DNA of 7,950 nucleotides from Scatomorpha intestinigallinarum. Its GTDB lineage: Bacteria > Bacillota > Clostridia > Oscillospirales > Oscillospiraceae. Location: NCBI GenBank assembly GCA_018712225.1, contig DVHH01000124.1, forward strand, positions 1-7,950. The letters are read 5' to 3'. Position numbers and translations under genes: made by a program. Positions 1 through 6,025 of this stretch are shown piece by piece. Position 1 is the first letter of the stretch. Every line of letters starts with the position of its first letter. The notes beneath the pieces were generated by a model. The model saw nothing but the letters and a program-made list of their open reading frames with translations. It did not search any database and was not told the origin of the DNA.

Positions 1-471
1 GCCGCCTCCGACTGGTATTACGAGGCCGTTGAATACGTCTGCGCCAAGGGCCTCATGGACGGCGTCGCGGAGGGCTCCTTCGCCCCGAACGGCACGCTGA
101 CCCGCGCCATGGTCTGGACCATCCTTGCCCGCGCCAGCGGTGTGGACACCGACGGCGGTGCGAGCTGGTATGCAAAGGCCCAGGAGTGGGCTGCAGCCAA
201 GGGCATTTCCGACGGCGAGAACCCGGACGCGGCCATCACGCGTGAGGAGTTCGTTACCATGCTGTGGCGCCTCGCGGGCGAGCCAGTGTATACGGCTGAT
301 CTCAGCCGTGTGCCGGACGCGGGCAGCATCAGCACCTGGGCGCAGCAGGCCATGTGCTGGGCCTGGGCCACCGGCCTCGTCGAGGGCGACGAGACGGGCG
401 CTGTGAGCCCTGCGGCGAGCGCCAGCCGCGCCGCCGCAGCGACGCTCATCATGCGTTATCTCGAAGCCTGA
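1..471 (+). CDS. C-terminal part of an SLH-domain cell-surface protein (5' truncated)
   Basis: The reading frame is open from the first base and ends at TGA 469-471, giving 156 residues of a longer protein whose start lies outside the window. Three tandem S-layer homology repeats are visible, at about residues 3-47, 54-95 and 99-155. Each has an aromatic-rich helix (for example DWYYEAVEYVCAKG), a GLMDG- or GISDG-like turn and a TR-type motif (LTRAM, ITREE, and a degenerate ASRAA in the last). In Firmicutes such triplets usually bind pyruvylated secondary cell wall polymer and hold an exported protein on the surface. The position at the extreme C-terminus is typical. The effector domain that would define the job is not in the window, so this could be an enzyme, an adhesin or an S-layer protein. 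A terminator follows directly, so it is not cotranscribed with the downstream metabolic genes. Confidence 0.88.
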   Translation, partial: AASDWYYEAVEYVCAKGLMDGVAEGSFAPNGTLTRAMVWTILARASGVDTDGGASWYAKAQEWAAAKGISDGENPDAAITREEFVTMLWRLAGEPVYTADLSRVPDAGSISTWAQQAMCWAWATGLVEGDETGAVSPAASASRAAAATLIMRYLEA

Positions 472-489
472 AACAACACATGAACCAAG

Positions 490-517
490 CGCCCGCCCGG
501 AAACGGGCGGGCGTTTT
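490..517 (+). terminator. Rho-independent terminator after the SLH gene
   Basis: A perfect 10-bp G/C stem (490-499 pairing with 504-513) closes a GAAA tetraloop (500-503) and is followed by TTTT. It begins 18 nt after the SLH-gene stop codon and should separate that gene from the polyferredoxin operon. Confidence 0.92.
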
Positions 518-578
518 AAGCATGGCGTTTACTTCTAAAAAGAATCACGGAATTTACAAAAAAACTCAGCCTGACCCC

Positions 579-607
579 TTGTGTTTTGTGTTTGTTTATA
601 GTATGAT
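579..607 (+). promoter_or_regulatory. Probable sigma-A promoter of the polyferredoxin/hydroxylase operon
   Basis: TTGTGT (579-584) and TATGAT (602-607) are separated by exactly 17 bp. The -10 matches consensus at five of six positions and the -35 at three. GATAAT at 605-610 is an alternative -10. The stretch is AT-rich against GC-rich coding sequence and lies after the terminator, about 60 nt before the likely start at 670. The rest of the 472-669 gap shows no further gene, riboswitch fold or convincing operator. Confidence 0.55.
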
Positions 608-652
608 AATCTAAAAGAATTTGTGCTCTAATGAAAAAATTTAAGCTGAGGT

Positions 653-660
653 GGAAGGGG
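653..660 (+). promoter_or_regulatory. Ribosome binding site that sets the polyferredoxin start
   Basis: GGAAGGGG lies 9 nt before ATG 670. The in-frame ATG at 631 has no purine-rich site upstream (it follows TTGTGCTCTA), so initiation at 670 is preferred. Confidence 0.7.
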
Positions 661-669
661 CGACTGACA

Positions 670-1212
670 ATGGCGCAGAAGGCAAAAAAGGTGGCGGCTG
701 TCGGCTGTTCCGGGGGCGAGCTCGCAAAGCGCAAGGTGCCGCGCGAGGCGCTGACAGGGGACTGCCGCCAGGCGCTTGCGGACTATCCCGGGGGGATTTT
801 GGAATGTCGTTGGGGCTGTCTGGGACTGGGCAGCTGTGCCGCGGCATGTAAGCTGGGAGCCATCAAGGTCGGCGCAAAGGGCGTTGCCGAGGTGGACAGG
901 TCGAAGTGCATCGGATGTGGACTGTGCGTCAAGGCCTGCCCGCAGGGCATTATCCGCCTCGTGCCGGCGGAACAGAACATCGTCGTCTCATGCAGCAGCC
1001 GCGACAGCGGCCCGGAGACCCGCAAGGTCTGCGATGCGGGCTGCATCGCCTGCGGAATATGCGTGAAAAACTGCCCCATGGGGGCCATCAGGCTTGAGGA
1101 CAACCACCCTGTCATAGACGAGAGCCTCTGCGTCTCCTGCGGCATGTGCGCCTCGAAGTGCCCGAGGGGCGTCATAAAGGACGCTTTCGGCATTCTCGGG
1201 CCGCAGCTTTGA
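670..1212 (+). CDS. Soluble RnfB-like polyferredoxin with four 4Fe-4S motifs
   Basis: The 180-residue product matches the C-terminal ferredoxin part of RnfB, the iron-sulfur subunit of the Rnf ferredoxin:NAD oxidoreductase. It lacks RnfB's N-terminal membrane helix and first cluster domain, and has no signal peptide, so it should be cytosolic. Cluster motifs are C46-x3-C50-x5-C56-x3-C60 (in the RnfB-typical CRWGCLGLGSC), C80/83/86/90, C125/128/131/135 and C154/157/160/164; all but the first are C-x2-C-x2-C-x3-CP. Four more cysteines (C13, C32, C108, C121) sit where RnfB proteins also carry cysteines. The start at 670 is chosen over ATG 631 because only 670 has a ribosome binding site. The gene precedes a flavin-less molybdenum hydroxylase by 19 nt, so the inferred role is electron transfer from that enzyme to ferredoxin or another acceptor. 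It could be a generic polyferredoxin, but the co-operon arrangement makes a dedicated partner more likely. Confidence 0.87.
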   Translation: MAQKAKKVAAVGCSGGELAKRKVPREALTGDCRQALADYPGGILECRWGCLGLGSCAAACKLGAIKVGAKGVAEVDRSKCIGCGLCVKACPQGIIRLVPAEQNIVVSCSSRDSGPETRKVCDAGCIACGICVKNCPMGAIRLEDNHPVIDESLCVSCGMCASKCPRGVIKDAFGILGPQL

Positions 1213-1231
1213 GCAAACGGAGGTGGACACA

Positions 1232-3811
1232 ATGGCTGAGTACGTATTCAAAGTAAACGGCATTACCCGCAGCACCACAGAGGACAAGCCCCTCCTGCGC
1301 TATCTCCGCGACGATTTGAACCTCAAGTCCGTCAAGGACGGCTGCAGCGAGGGCGCCTGCGGCACCTGCACTATCATTGTGGACGGCCGTGCCGTCAAGT
1401 CCTGCGTCCTCACGACCAAGAAGGCCGTGGGCCGCAGCATAGTCACCGTCGAGGGCCTGACCCACGACGAGCAGGAGGCCTTTGTCTATGCCTTCGGCAA
1501 GGTGGGCGCGGTCCAGTGCGGCTTCTGCATACCGGGCATGGTCATGGCCGGCAAGGCGCTCATAGACAAGGTGCCTGACCCCAGCGAGGACCAGATAAAG
1601 GTCGCCCTGCGCGGCAACATCTGCCGCTGCACCGGCTACAAGAAGATAATCGAGGGCATCACCCTCGCGGCCGCCATCCTGCGCGGCGACGCTGAAATTG
1701 ACCCCGAGCTTGAAAAGGGCGACGAGTTCGGCGTCGGTCAGCGTGCCTTCCGCACCGACGTGCGACCGAAGGTCCTCGGCTACGGCGAGTACTGCGACGA
1801 CATCGAGATGGAGGGCATGGTCTACGGCGGCGCGGTGCGCTCCAAGTACGCCCGGGCCCGCATACTGGACATAGACACCTCCAAGGCCGAGGCGCTCCCC
1901 GGCGTCCTCGCCGTCCTGACGGCGGAGGACGTGCCGAACAACAAGGTCGGACACATTCAGCAGGACTGGGACGTCATGATAGCCAAGGGCGATATAACCC
2001 GCATGGTGGGCGACGCCATCTGCCTCGTCGTCGGCGAAACGCAGGAGATAGTTGACAAGGCCCGCAAGCTCGTGAAGGTCGATTATGAGGTCCTTGAGCC
2101 CGTGCGCAACGTCCAGGAGGCCAAGGCCCCGGGCGCGCCGAAGCTGCACCCCAACGGCAACCTCTGCCAGCAGCGCCACGTCGTACGCGGCGACGCCAAG
2201 AAGGCGCTGGCGGAGTCCAAGTACACCGTGACGAAGAGCTTCGTCACCCCCTTCACCGAGCATGCCTTCCTGGAGCCCGAGTGCGCCGTCGCCTTCCCGT
2301 ACAAGGACGGCGTCAAGGTCTACACCTCCGACCAGGGCGTTTACGACACCCGCAAGGAGATTGCAATCATGCTCGGCTGGGAACAGCGCCGCGTCGTGGT
2401 CGAGAACAAATACGTCGGCGGCGGTTTCGGCGGCAAGGAGGACGTGTCGGCCCAGCACGTGGCCGTGCTCTGCGCGCTGAAGGTGGGAAGGCCCGTCAAG
2501 TTCCGCTTCTCCAGGCAGGAGTCCATCAACTTCCACCCGAAGCGCCACTACATGGAGGCCACCTTCACCCTCGGCTGCGACGAGGATGGCATCTTCACCG
2601 GCCTCGACTGTGAGATATACTTCGACACCGGCGCTTATGCCTCGCTTTCCGGCCCCGTTCTGGAGCGCGCCTGCACCCACTCCGTCGGCCCCTACTGCTA
2701 CCAGAACACCGACATTCGTGGTTACAGCTACTACACCAACAACCCGCCCGCGGGCGCTTTCCGCGGCTTCGGCGTTACGCAGAGCGAATTTGCGCTTGAG
2801 AGCATAATAAACCTCCTGGCCGAGAAGGTCGGCATCTCCCCCTGGGAGATCCGCTACCGCAACGCCATCGAGCCGGGCAAGGTACTGCCCAACGGGCAGA
2901 TAGCGGACGTCTCCACGGCGCTCAAGGAGTGCCTGCTGGCCGTCAAGCCCGCCTATGACGCCAATCCCGGCCGCGTCGGCATTGCCTGCGCCATGAAGAA
3001 TTCCGGCGTCGGCGTCGGCCTGCCCGACAAGGGCCGCTGCCGTCTTGAGGTACACGACGGCGTTGTCCAGCTCTACTCCGCGGCCTCCGATATCGGCCAG
3101 GGCTGCGCCACCATCTTCCTGCAGGAGCTGGCCCAGACCACGGGCCTGCCGCTGTCCCAGATGAAGAATATGGGCAGCAACTCCGAGCTCTCGCCCGACT
3201 CCGGCACCACCTCCGGCTCCCGCCAGACCCTCATCACCGGCGAGGCCGTGCGCATGGCCGCCGTGGACCTCAAAAAGGACCTCGACGAGGCGGGCGGAGA
3301 CCTCTCCAAGCTGGAGGGCAAGGAGTATTTTGCGGAGTTCTTTGACCCCACCGACAAGCTCGGCGCGGACGTGCCCTTCCCGAAGAGCCACGTGGCCTAC
3401 GGCTTCGCCGCACACGTTGTCGTGCTCGACGACGAGGGCAAGGTCAAGGAGGTCTATGCGGCGCACGACTCCGGCAGGGTCGTGAACCCCACCTCCATTC
3501 AGGGCCAGATAGAGGGCGGCGTGCTCATGGGCATGGGCTATGCCCTGACCGAGACTTTCCCGCTGGAGGACTGCGTTCCCACGGCTCGCTACGGCACTCT
3601 CGGCCTGCTGCACTCTACGCAGATCCCCGATATCCATGCCATCTACGTCGAGAAGGACGAGCTGCTGCCCTTCGCCTACGGCTCCAAGGGCATAGGCGAG
3701 ATATCCGCCATCCCGACGGCCCCCGCCGTTCAGGGCGCATACTACTTCCGCGACGGCAAGTTCCGCACCAGCCTCCCGCTGGAGGACACATATTACAGCA
3801 AGAAGCACTGA
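1232..3811 (+). CDS. Fused [2Fe-2S]/molybdopterin hydroxylase, xanthine dehydrogenase family, without FAD domain
   Basis: The 859-residue protein joins the iron-sulfur and molybdenum parts of a xanthine dehydrogenase in one chain. Residues 1-80 are a plant-type [2Fe-2S] fold (C38-x4-C43-x2-C46-x11-C58). Residues 85-150 are the helical [2Fe-2S] domain (C96-x2-C99-x31-C131-x-C133). About 165-859 is the molybdenum domain, with GGGFGGKED (396-404), PPAGAFRGFG (505-514), a GQGC loop (622-625) and catalytic-base motif GSKGIGE ending in E823. Matched to bovine XDH, Q368, F399, E403, R479, R511, F513 and E823 correspond to Gln767, Phe798, Glu802, Arg880, Arg912, Phe914 and Glu1261; Phe1009 appears replaced by C586. 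No FAD domain lies between the Fe-S and Mo parts. Length and layout fit the family annotated as selenium-dependent molybdenum hydroxylase 1. A purine such as xanthine or hypoxanthine is the likely substrate, inferred from the pocket. ATG 1232 has GGAGG 8 nt upstream (1219-1223); in-frame GTG 1223 overlaps that site and is rejected. Confidence 0.93.
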   Translation: MAEYVFKVNGITRSTTEDKPLLRYLRDDLNLKSVKDGCSEGACGTCTIIVDGRAVKSCVLTTKKAVGRSIVTVEGLTHDEQEAFVYAFGKVGAVQCGFCIPGMVMAGKALIDKVPDPSEDQIKVALRGNICRCTGYKKIIEGITLAAAILRGDAEIDPELEKGDEFGVGQRAFRTDVRPKVLGYGEYCDDIEMEGMVYGGAVRSKYARARILDIDTSKAEALPGVLAVLTAEDVPNNKVGHIQQDWDVMIAKGDITRMVGDAICLVVGETQEIVDKARKLVKVDYEVLEPVRNVQEAKAPGAPKLHPNGNLCQQRHVVRGDAKKALAESKYTVTKSFVTPFTEHAFLEPECAVAFPYKDGVKVYTSDQGVYDTRKEIAIMLGWEQRRVVVENKYVGGGFGGKEDVSAQHVAVLCALKVGRPVKFRFSRQESINFHPKRHYMEATFTLGCDEDGIFTGLDCEIYFDTGAYASLSGPVLERACTHSVGPYCYQNTDIRGYSYYTNNPPAGAFRGFGVTQSEFALESIINLLAEKVGISPWEIRYRNAIEPGKVLPNGQIADVSTALKECLLAVKPAYDANPGRVGIACAMKNSGVGVGLPDKGRCRLEVHDGVVQLYSAASDIGQGCATIFLQELAQTTGLPLSQMKNMGSNSELSPDSGTTSGSRQTLITGEAVRMAAVDLKKDLDEAGGDLSKLEGKEYFAEFFDPTDKLGADVPFPKSHVAYGFAAHVVVLDDEGKVKEVYAAHDSGRVVNPTSIQGQIEGGVLMGMGYALTETFPLEDCVPTARYGTLGLLHSTQIPDIHAIYVEKDELLPFAYGSKGIGEISAIPTAPAVQGAYYFRDGKFRTSLPLEDTYYSKKH

Positions 3812-3819
3812 AAGCGCTG

Positions 3820-3856
3820 AAAAGCCCCCGATTCCTCACGAATCGGGGGCTTTTTT
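3820..3856. terminator. Bidirectional intrinsic terminator between convergent operons
   Basis: A 14-bp stem (3821-3834 with 3840-3853) encloses a 5-nt loop. Read on the plus strand it ends in TTTTTT (3851-3856); on the minus strand the AAAA at 3820-3823 supplies a U-run. It lies 8 nt after the plus-strand hydroxylase stop and 8 nt after the minus-strand lipoprotein stop, so one hairpin can end both transcripts. Confidence 0.92.
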
Positions 3857-3861
3857 GAATT

Positions 3862-5310
3862 TTACGGTGAGTAGGGGAGCGTGACGAGCGTTATTTCGCC
3901 GCCGGATACATCTACAAGTACCTCTTCGCTGTAAAGCGAGGGGAAATCGCCGGGCATGTCGAAGAGCTCCGGCAAAGTGGCGACCTCACGGGCGATGCCG
4001 AACATCGTCTCGCAGTACCAGTCGTCAAACCCCGCCGTGTCCGGGACAAAGACAACGCCGGAGGCGATGCGGTCCGTTGCTGCGAGTTCGGACATATAGC
4101 AGACCGTCCAGGGCTCATCTTCGGAGTGGCGGTAATAGATAAAGTCCGCCTCTTCGGCATATATTCGTTCGTATCCGTCTCCGTAACTCACGTCGTACTC
4201 ATCGCCGAGCGATGCACGAAGCGCCTCGTCGGTGACGGTCACGCGCTGCATGAGCTCAGCATAGGCCAGCCAGCCGCCTGCGGTCTCGGACATGAGGTCG
4301 GAATAAAGGCGCAGCCTGTACTGCCCATCCGCGCCGAGGCCCGCAAGCTCGACACCGGAGGCGAAGACTGCCTCGCGGAAACGAGCCTCATAGTCCAAGT
4401 GGTCAAATACCACGCAGCCCTTGGGGCTGCCGCTGTTTGAGCTCAATACGAGGCAACAGTCCGTCCATGTGCCTGCGGCGTAGCTGTCATAATCCGTAAG
4501 CATGCTGCCGCTCATGAGATAGAGCTCGCCCAGGCACTCGACGCCGTAGTATTCGCGGCTGAGCCGGAACATGTAATCCGCCTGCCCGTCGCCGTCAATG
4601 TCGCCGGAGGCCAGGCAGGAGGCGAAAGACAGGGCGTCCAGCTTTCGCGCGGCATCGCCCAGCGCCTCCGAGGGCAGGTCGAGACTGAACTCACGGTATC
4701 CGCTGACGGAGACGCTCTCGCCGGGTTCGCTGAGCGAAAGAGAGGCTATGTAGGCGTCCATCTCCTCCTGGGAACACATCACACCCTGGAGCTGCCAGAC
4801 GTCGCCCTCATCCCAGCTGCTCTTGAAATAGGCCAGCTCAGCGCCGACGAAGCCGTCAAAGCCGTAGTATACGGACTCGGAATAGCCCGCGGTGGAGTAA
4901 AAATTATTTAAGACCGCAGTCCCGAGGGGGGCGGAATAGTAGAGGTGTATGTCCCCGGCCGCGCTGGAATCATAGAGGATTACGGGACAGTAGGCAGGCT
5001 CAGAGCCGTCGAGCGTCAGCCACGCGCCCTGGGGGTTTTCAGTCTGCTTGAAGACCAGCCAGTCCTCCACGCCGTCGGAGTTGAAGTCGAAGCGTGTGAC
5101 CCGTGCGTCGTCGTAACCGAGGGTGAACATATTGACTACGCAGGTGTTTGCAGCCTCCGCGGCCTGGAGGCTGTAGTCCGGCGCCGGGGTGGGCTCGGGC
5201 CTCTGAGGTACGGCTGCCGAGGCGGCGGGGGAGGGGGAAACCACTGAACCGCAGGCGGAGACGAAAAAAACCAGCAGGAAACATAGCAGGATTGCCCTGA
5301 TACGCTTCAT
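3862..5310 (-). CDS. Secreted lipoprotein of unknown function with two Asp-rich calcium-type loops
   Basis: I do not recognise a characterised family for this 482-residue protein. It starts with a lipoprotein signal: MKRIR, a hydrophobic stretch (7-18) and lipobox VSAC with lipidated C20, followed by a low-complexity Ser/Pro/Ala linker (22-45). The mature part holds two loops of the kind seen in FG-GAP/VCBS and EF-hand-like sites, DFNSDGVED (75-83) and DIDGDGQAD (237-245), each followed by hydrophobic beta-type residues, which suggests two related beta-rich modules. The mature chain is acidic, rich in Tyr, and has ten cysteines besides C20, including adjacent C285-C286. AAGGAG (plus-strand 5320-5325) lies 9 nt before the ATG. 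The gene starts 6 nt after the mocA stop and is probably cotranscribed with it; whether it has any role in molybdoenzyme physiology is unknown. It ends at TAA, just before the shared terminator. Confidence 0.85.
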   Translation of the reverse strand: MKRIRAILLCFLLVFFVSACGSVVSPSPAASAAVPQRPEPTPAPDYSLQAAEAANTCVVNMFTLGYDDARVTRFDFNSDGVEDWLVFKQTENPQGAWLTLDGSEPAYCPVILYDSSAAGDIHLYYSAPLGTAVLNNFYSTAGYSESVYYGFDGFVGAELAYFKSSWDEGDVWQLQGVMCSQEEMDAYIASLSLSEPGESVSVSGYREFSLDLPSEALGDAARKLDALSFASCLASGDIDGDGQADYMFRLSREYYGVECLGELYLMSGSMLTDYDSYAAGTWTDCCLVLSSNSGSPKGCVVFDHLDYEARFREAVFASGVELAGLGADGQYRLRLYSDLMSETAGGWLAYAELMQRVTVTDEALRASLGDEYDVSYGDGYERIYAEEADFIYYRHSEDEPWTVCYMSELAATDRIASGVVFVPDTAGFDDWYCETMFGIAREVATLPELFDMPGDFPSLYSEEVLVDVSGGEITLVTLPYSP

Positions 5311-5316
5311 TTTCTC

Positions 5317-5895
5317 TCACTCCTTCAGGCTTTCAAGGTCTGATAAATAGTCCACATCCATAAGCTCACGAGCCTCGGCTTCTACCAGCAGCAGGGACCC
5401 GGGGTGGCGCTTTATCACAGCGGAGCCGCCGCGGTCGCCTTCCAGGGTCATCAGCTCGGGGAAGCAGGCGGCTGGGAAGACGACCGGGTTCCCGCGCACG
5501 CCGCTGTGGGCGAGAGCGGCGATGCGCCCCGGCTCGCGCGACCAGGCGTCCAGAAGGCGCTCCACCGTTTCGCGCCGCAGCAGCGGCTGGTCGGCGGTCA
5601 TGAAGAGCGCGGCGTCGCAGTCCTGAAGGGCAGAGAGTCCGAGGCGCACCGTCAGGCTCGCGCCCAGCTCCGGCCGGTCGTTGCGCACCAGCTGAAAGCC
5701 GAACTCGCGCGCCAGCGCCTCGCCCTCGGCACGCGCCGTCACGATGCAGACGCGGCGAAAGCGCGCGGCAGGCACAGCCTCGCAGGCGCGGCGCAGCAGG
5801 CTCCGCCCGCCCAGCTCCGCTGCCAGCTTGTCCGAGCCGAAACGCGCCGAGGCTCCTGCAGCCATGAGTATACAGCCTATTTGCGGCCTTTCCAT
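5317..5895 (-). CDS. mocA: Molybdenum cofactor cytidylyltransferase, MocA family
   Basis: MocA transfers CMP from CTP to molybdopterin, giving the molybdenum cytosine dinucleotide used by xanthine dehydrogenase-family enzymes, and often acts as their chaperone. The 192-residue product has the nucleotidyltransferase signature LMAAGASARFGSDK (10-23), a RNDRPELGASLTVRLGL segment (71-87) typical of MocA proteins, the metal-binding TADQPLL (100-106) and GNPVVFP (135-141), then GDRGG (153-157). The reading frame extends upstream to 5952, but ATG 5895 is chosen because GGGAGG lies 6 nt before it (plus-strand 5902-5907) and the protein then begins just ahead of the conserved LMAAG strand. It sits between two molybdenum hydroxylase genes, which supports MocA (CTP) over MobA (GTP). 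A near-consensus promoter lies just upstream and the lipoprotein gene follows after 6 nt. Close relatives act in selenium-dependent hydroxylase maturation clusters, so specificity for one or both enzymes is open. Confidence 0.92.
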   Translation of the reverse strand: MERPQIGCILMAAGASARFGSDKLAAELGGRSLLRRACEAVPAARFRRVCIVTARAEGEALAREFGFQLVRNDRPELGASLTVRLGLSALQDCDAALFMTADQPLLRRETVERLLDAWSREPGRIAALAHSGVRGNPVVFPAACFPELMTLEGDRGGSAVIKRHPGSLLLVEAEARELMDVDYLSDLESLKE

Positions 5896-5923
5896 GCGAC
5901 GCCTCCCAAGATTTGCTGGTAAA

Positions 5924-5952
5924 AGTATAGAGGTAAAGCCGCCGCGCGTCAA
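5924..5952 (-). promoter_or_regulatory. Near-consensus sigma-A promoter of the mocA-lipoprotein operon
   Basis: On the minus strand TTGACG (5952-5947) and TATACT (5929-5924) are separated by exactly 17 bp, each matching consensus at five of six positions. The expected start near 5917 leaves a short leader of about 20 nt before mocA. Confidence 0.8.
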
Positions 5953-5960
5953 GGATGTTG

Positions 5961-5989
5961 TTGCAGGTCGAACCGACTAAGGATATAAT
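5961..5989 (+). promoter_or_regulatory. Probable sigma-A promoter of xdhA
   Basis: A perfect TATAAT (5984-5989) lies 17 bp after TTGCAG (5961-5966), a weak -35 with three of six matches. The weak -35 would suit an activator-dependent gene. The expected start near 5996 leaves a leader of about 30 nt, too short for a riboswitch. Confidence 0.65.
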
Positions 5990-6008
5990 ATAAGAAGATA
6001 TGAATCAC

Positions 6009-6019
6009 GGAAGGGGGAG
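6009..6019 (+). promoter_or_regulatory. Ribosome binding site that sets the TTG start of xdhA
   Basis: The purine run GGAAGGGGGAG ends 6 nt before TTG 6026. No in-frame ATG exists between the promoter and this point. Later in-frame GTG 6047 and ATG 6089 have no comparable site, and starting at ATG 6089 would remove the conserved VPRVDARDKAAGR segment. Confidence 0.72.
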
Positions 6020-6025
6020 CGCTGC

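Noticed and set aside
472..669. Possible small gene or riboswitch between the SLH gene and the polyferredoxin.
   Set aside because: The gap is fully accounted for by a terminator, AT-rich promoter sequence and a ribosome binding site; open frames across it have no start signal or conserved product, and no purine or molybdenum-cofactor riboswitch core was recognised.
631..669. Alternative start of the polyferredoxin at ATG 631, adding MKKFKLRWKGRLT.
   Set aside because: No ribosome binding site precedes it, and the basic extension would cover the site that serves ATG 670; it has no hydrophobic stretch that would make an RnfB-like anchor.
1172..3808. An open reading frame of nearly 880 codons on the minus strand, antisense to the fused hydroxylase.
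   Set aside because: It is codon-aligned with the sense gene, so antisense stops would require sense TTA, CTA or TCA codons, which a G/C-ending gene avoids. Its product is low-complexity (A, V, L, G, D-rich) with no recognisable motif, while the sense strand encodes a complete conserved enzyme.
5951..5984. Direct repeat AAGGAT at 5951-5956 and 5979-5984 in the divergent region.
   Set aside because: Only six bases, so too short to support a regulator site without comparative data.
542..6012. An 11-base match GAATCACGGAA at 542-552 and 6002-6012, upstream of both molybdoenzyme genes.
   Set aside because: Several matches of this length are expected by chance in almost 8 kb, and the two copies sit differently: one upstream of the promoter, the other in the leader.
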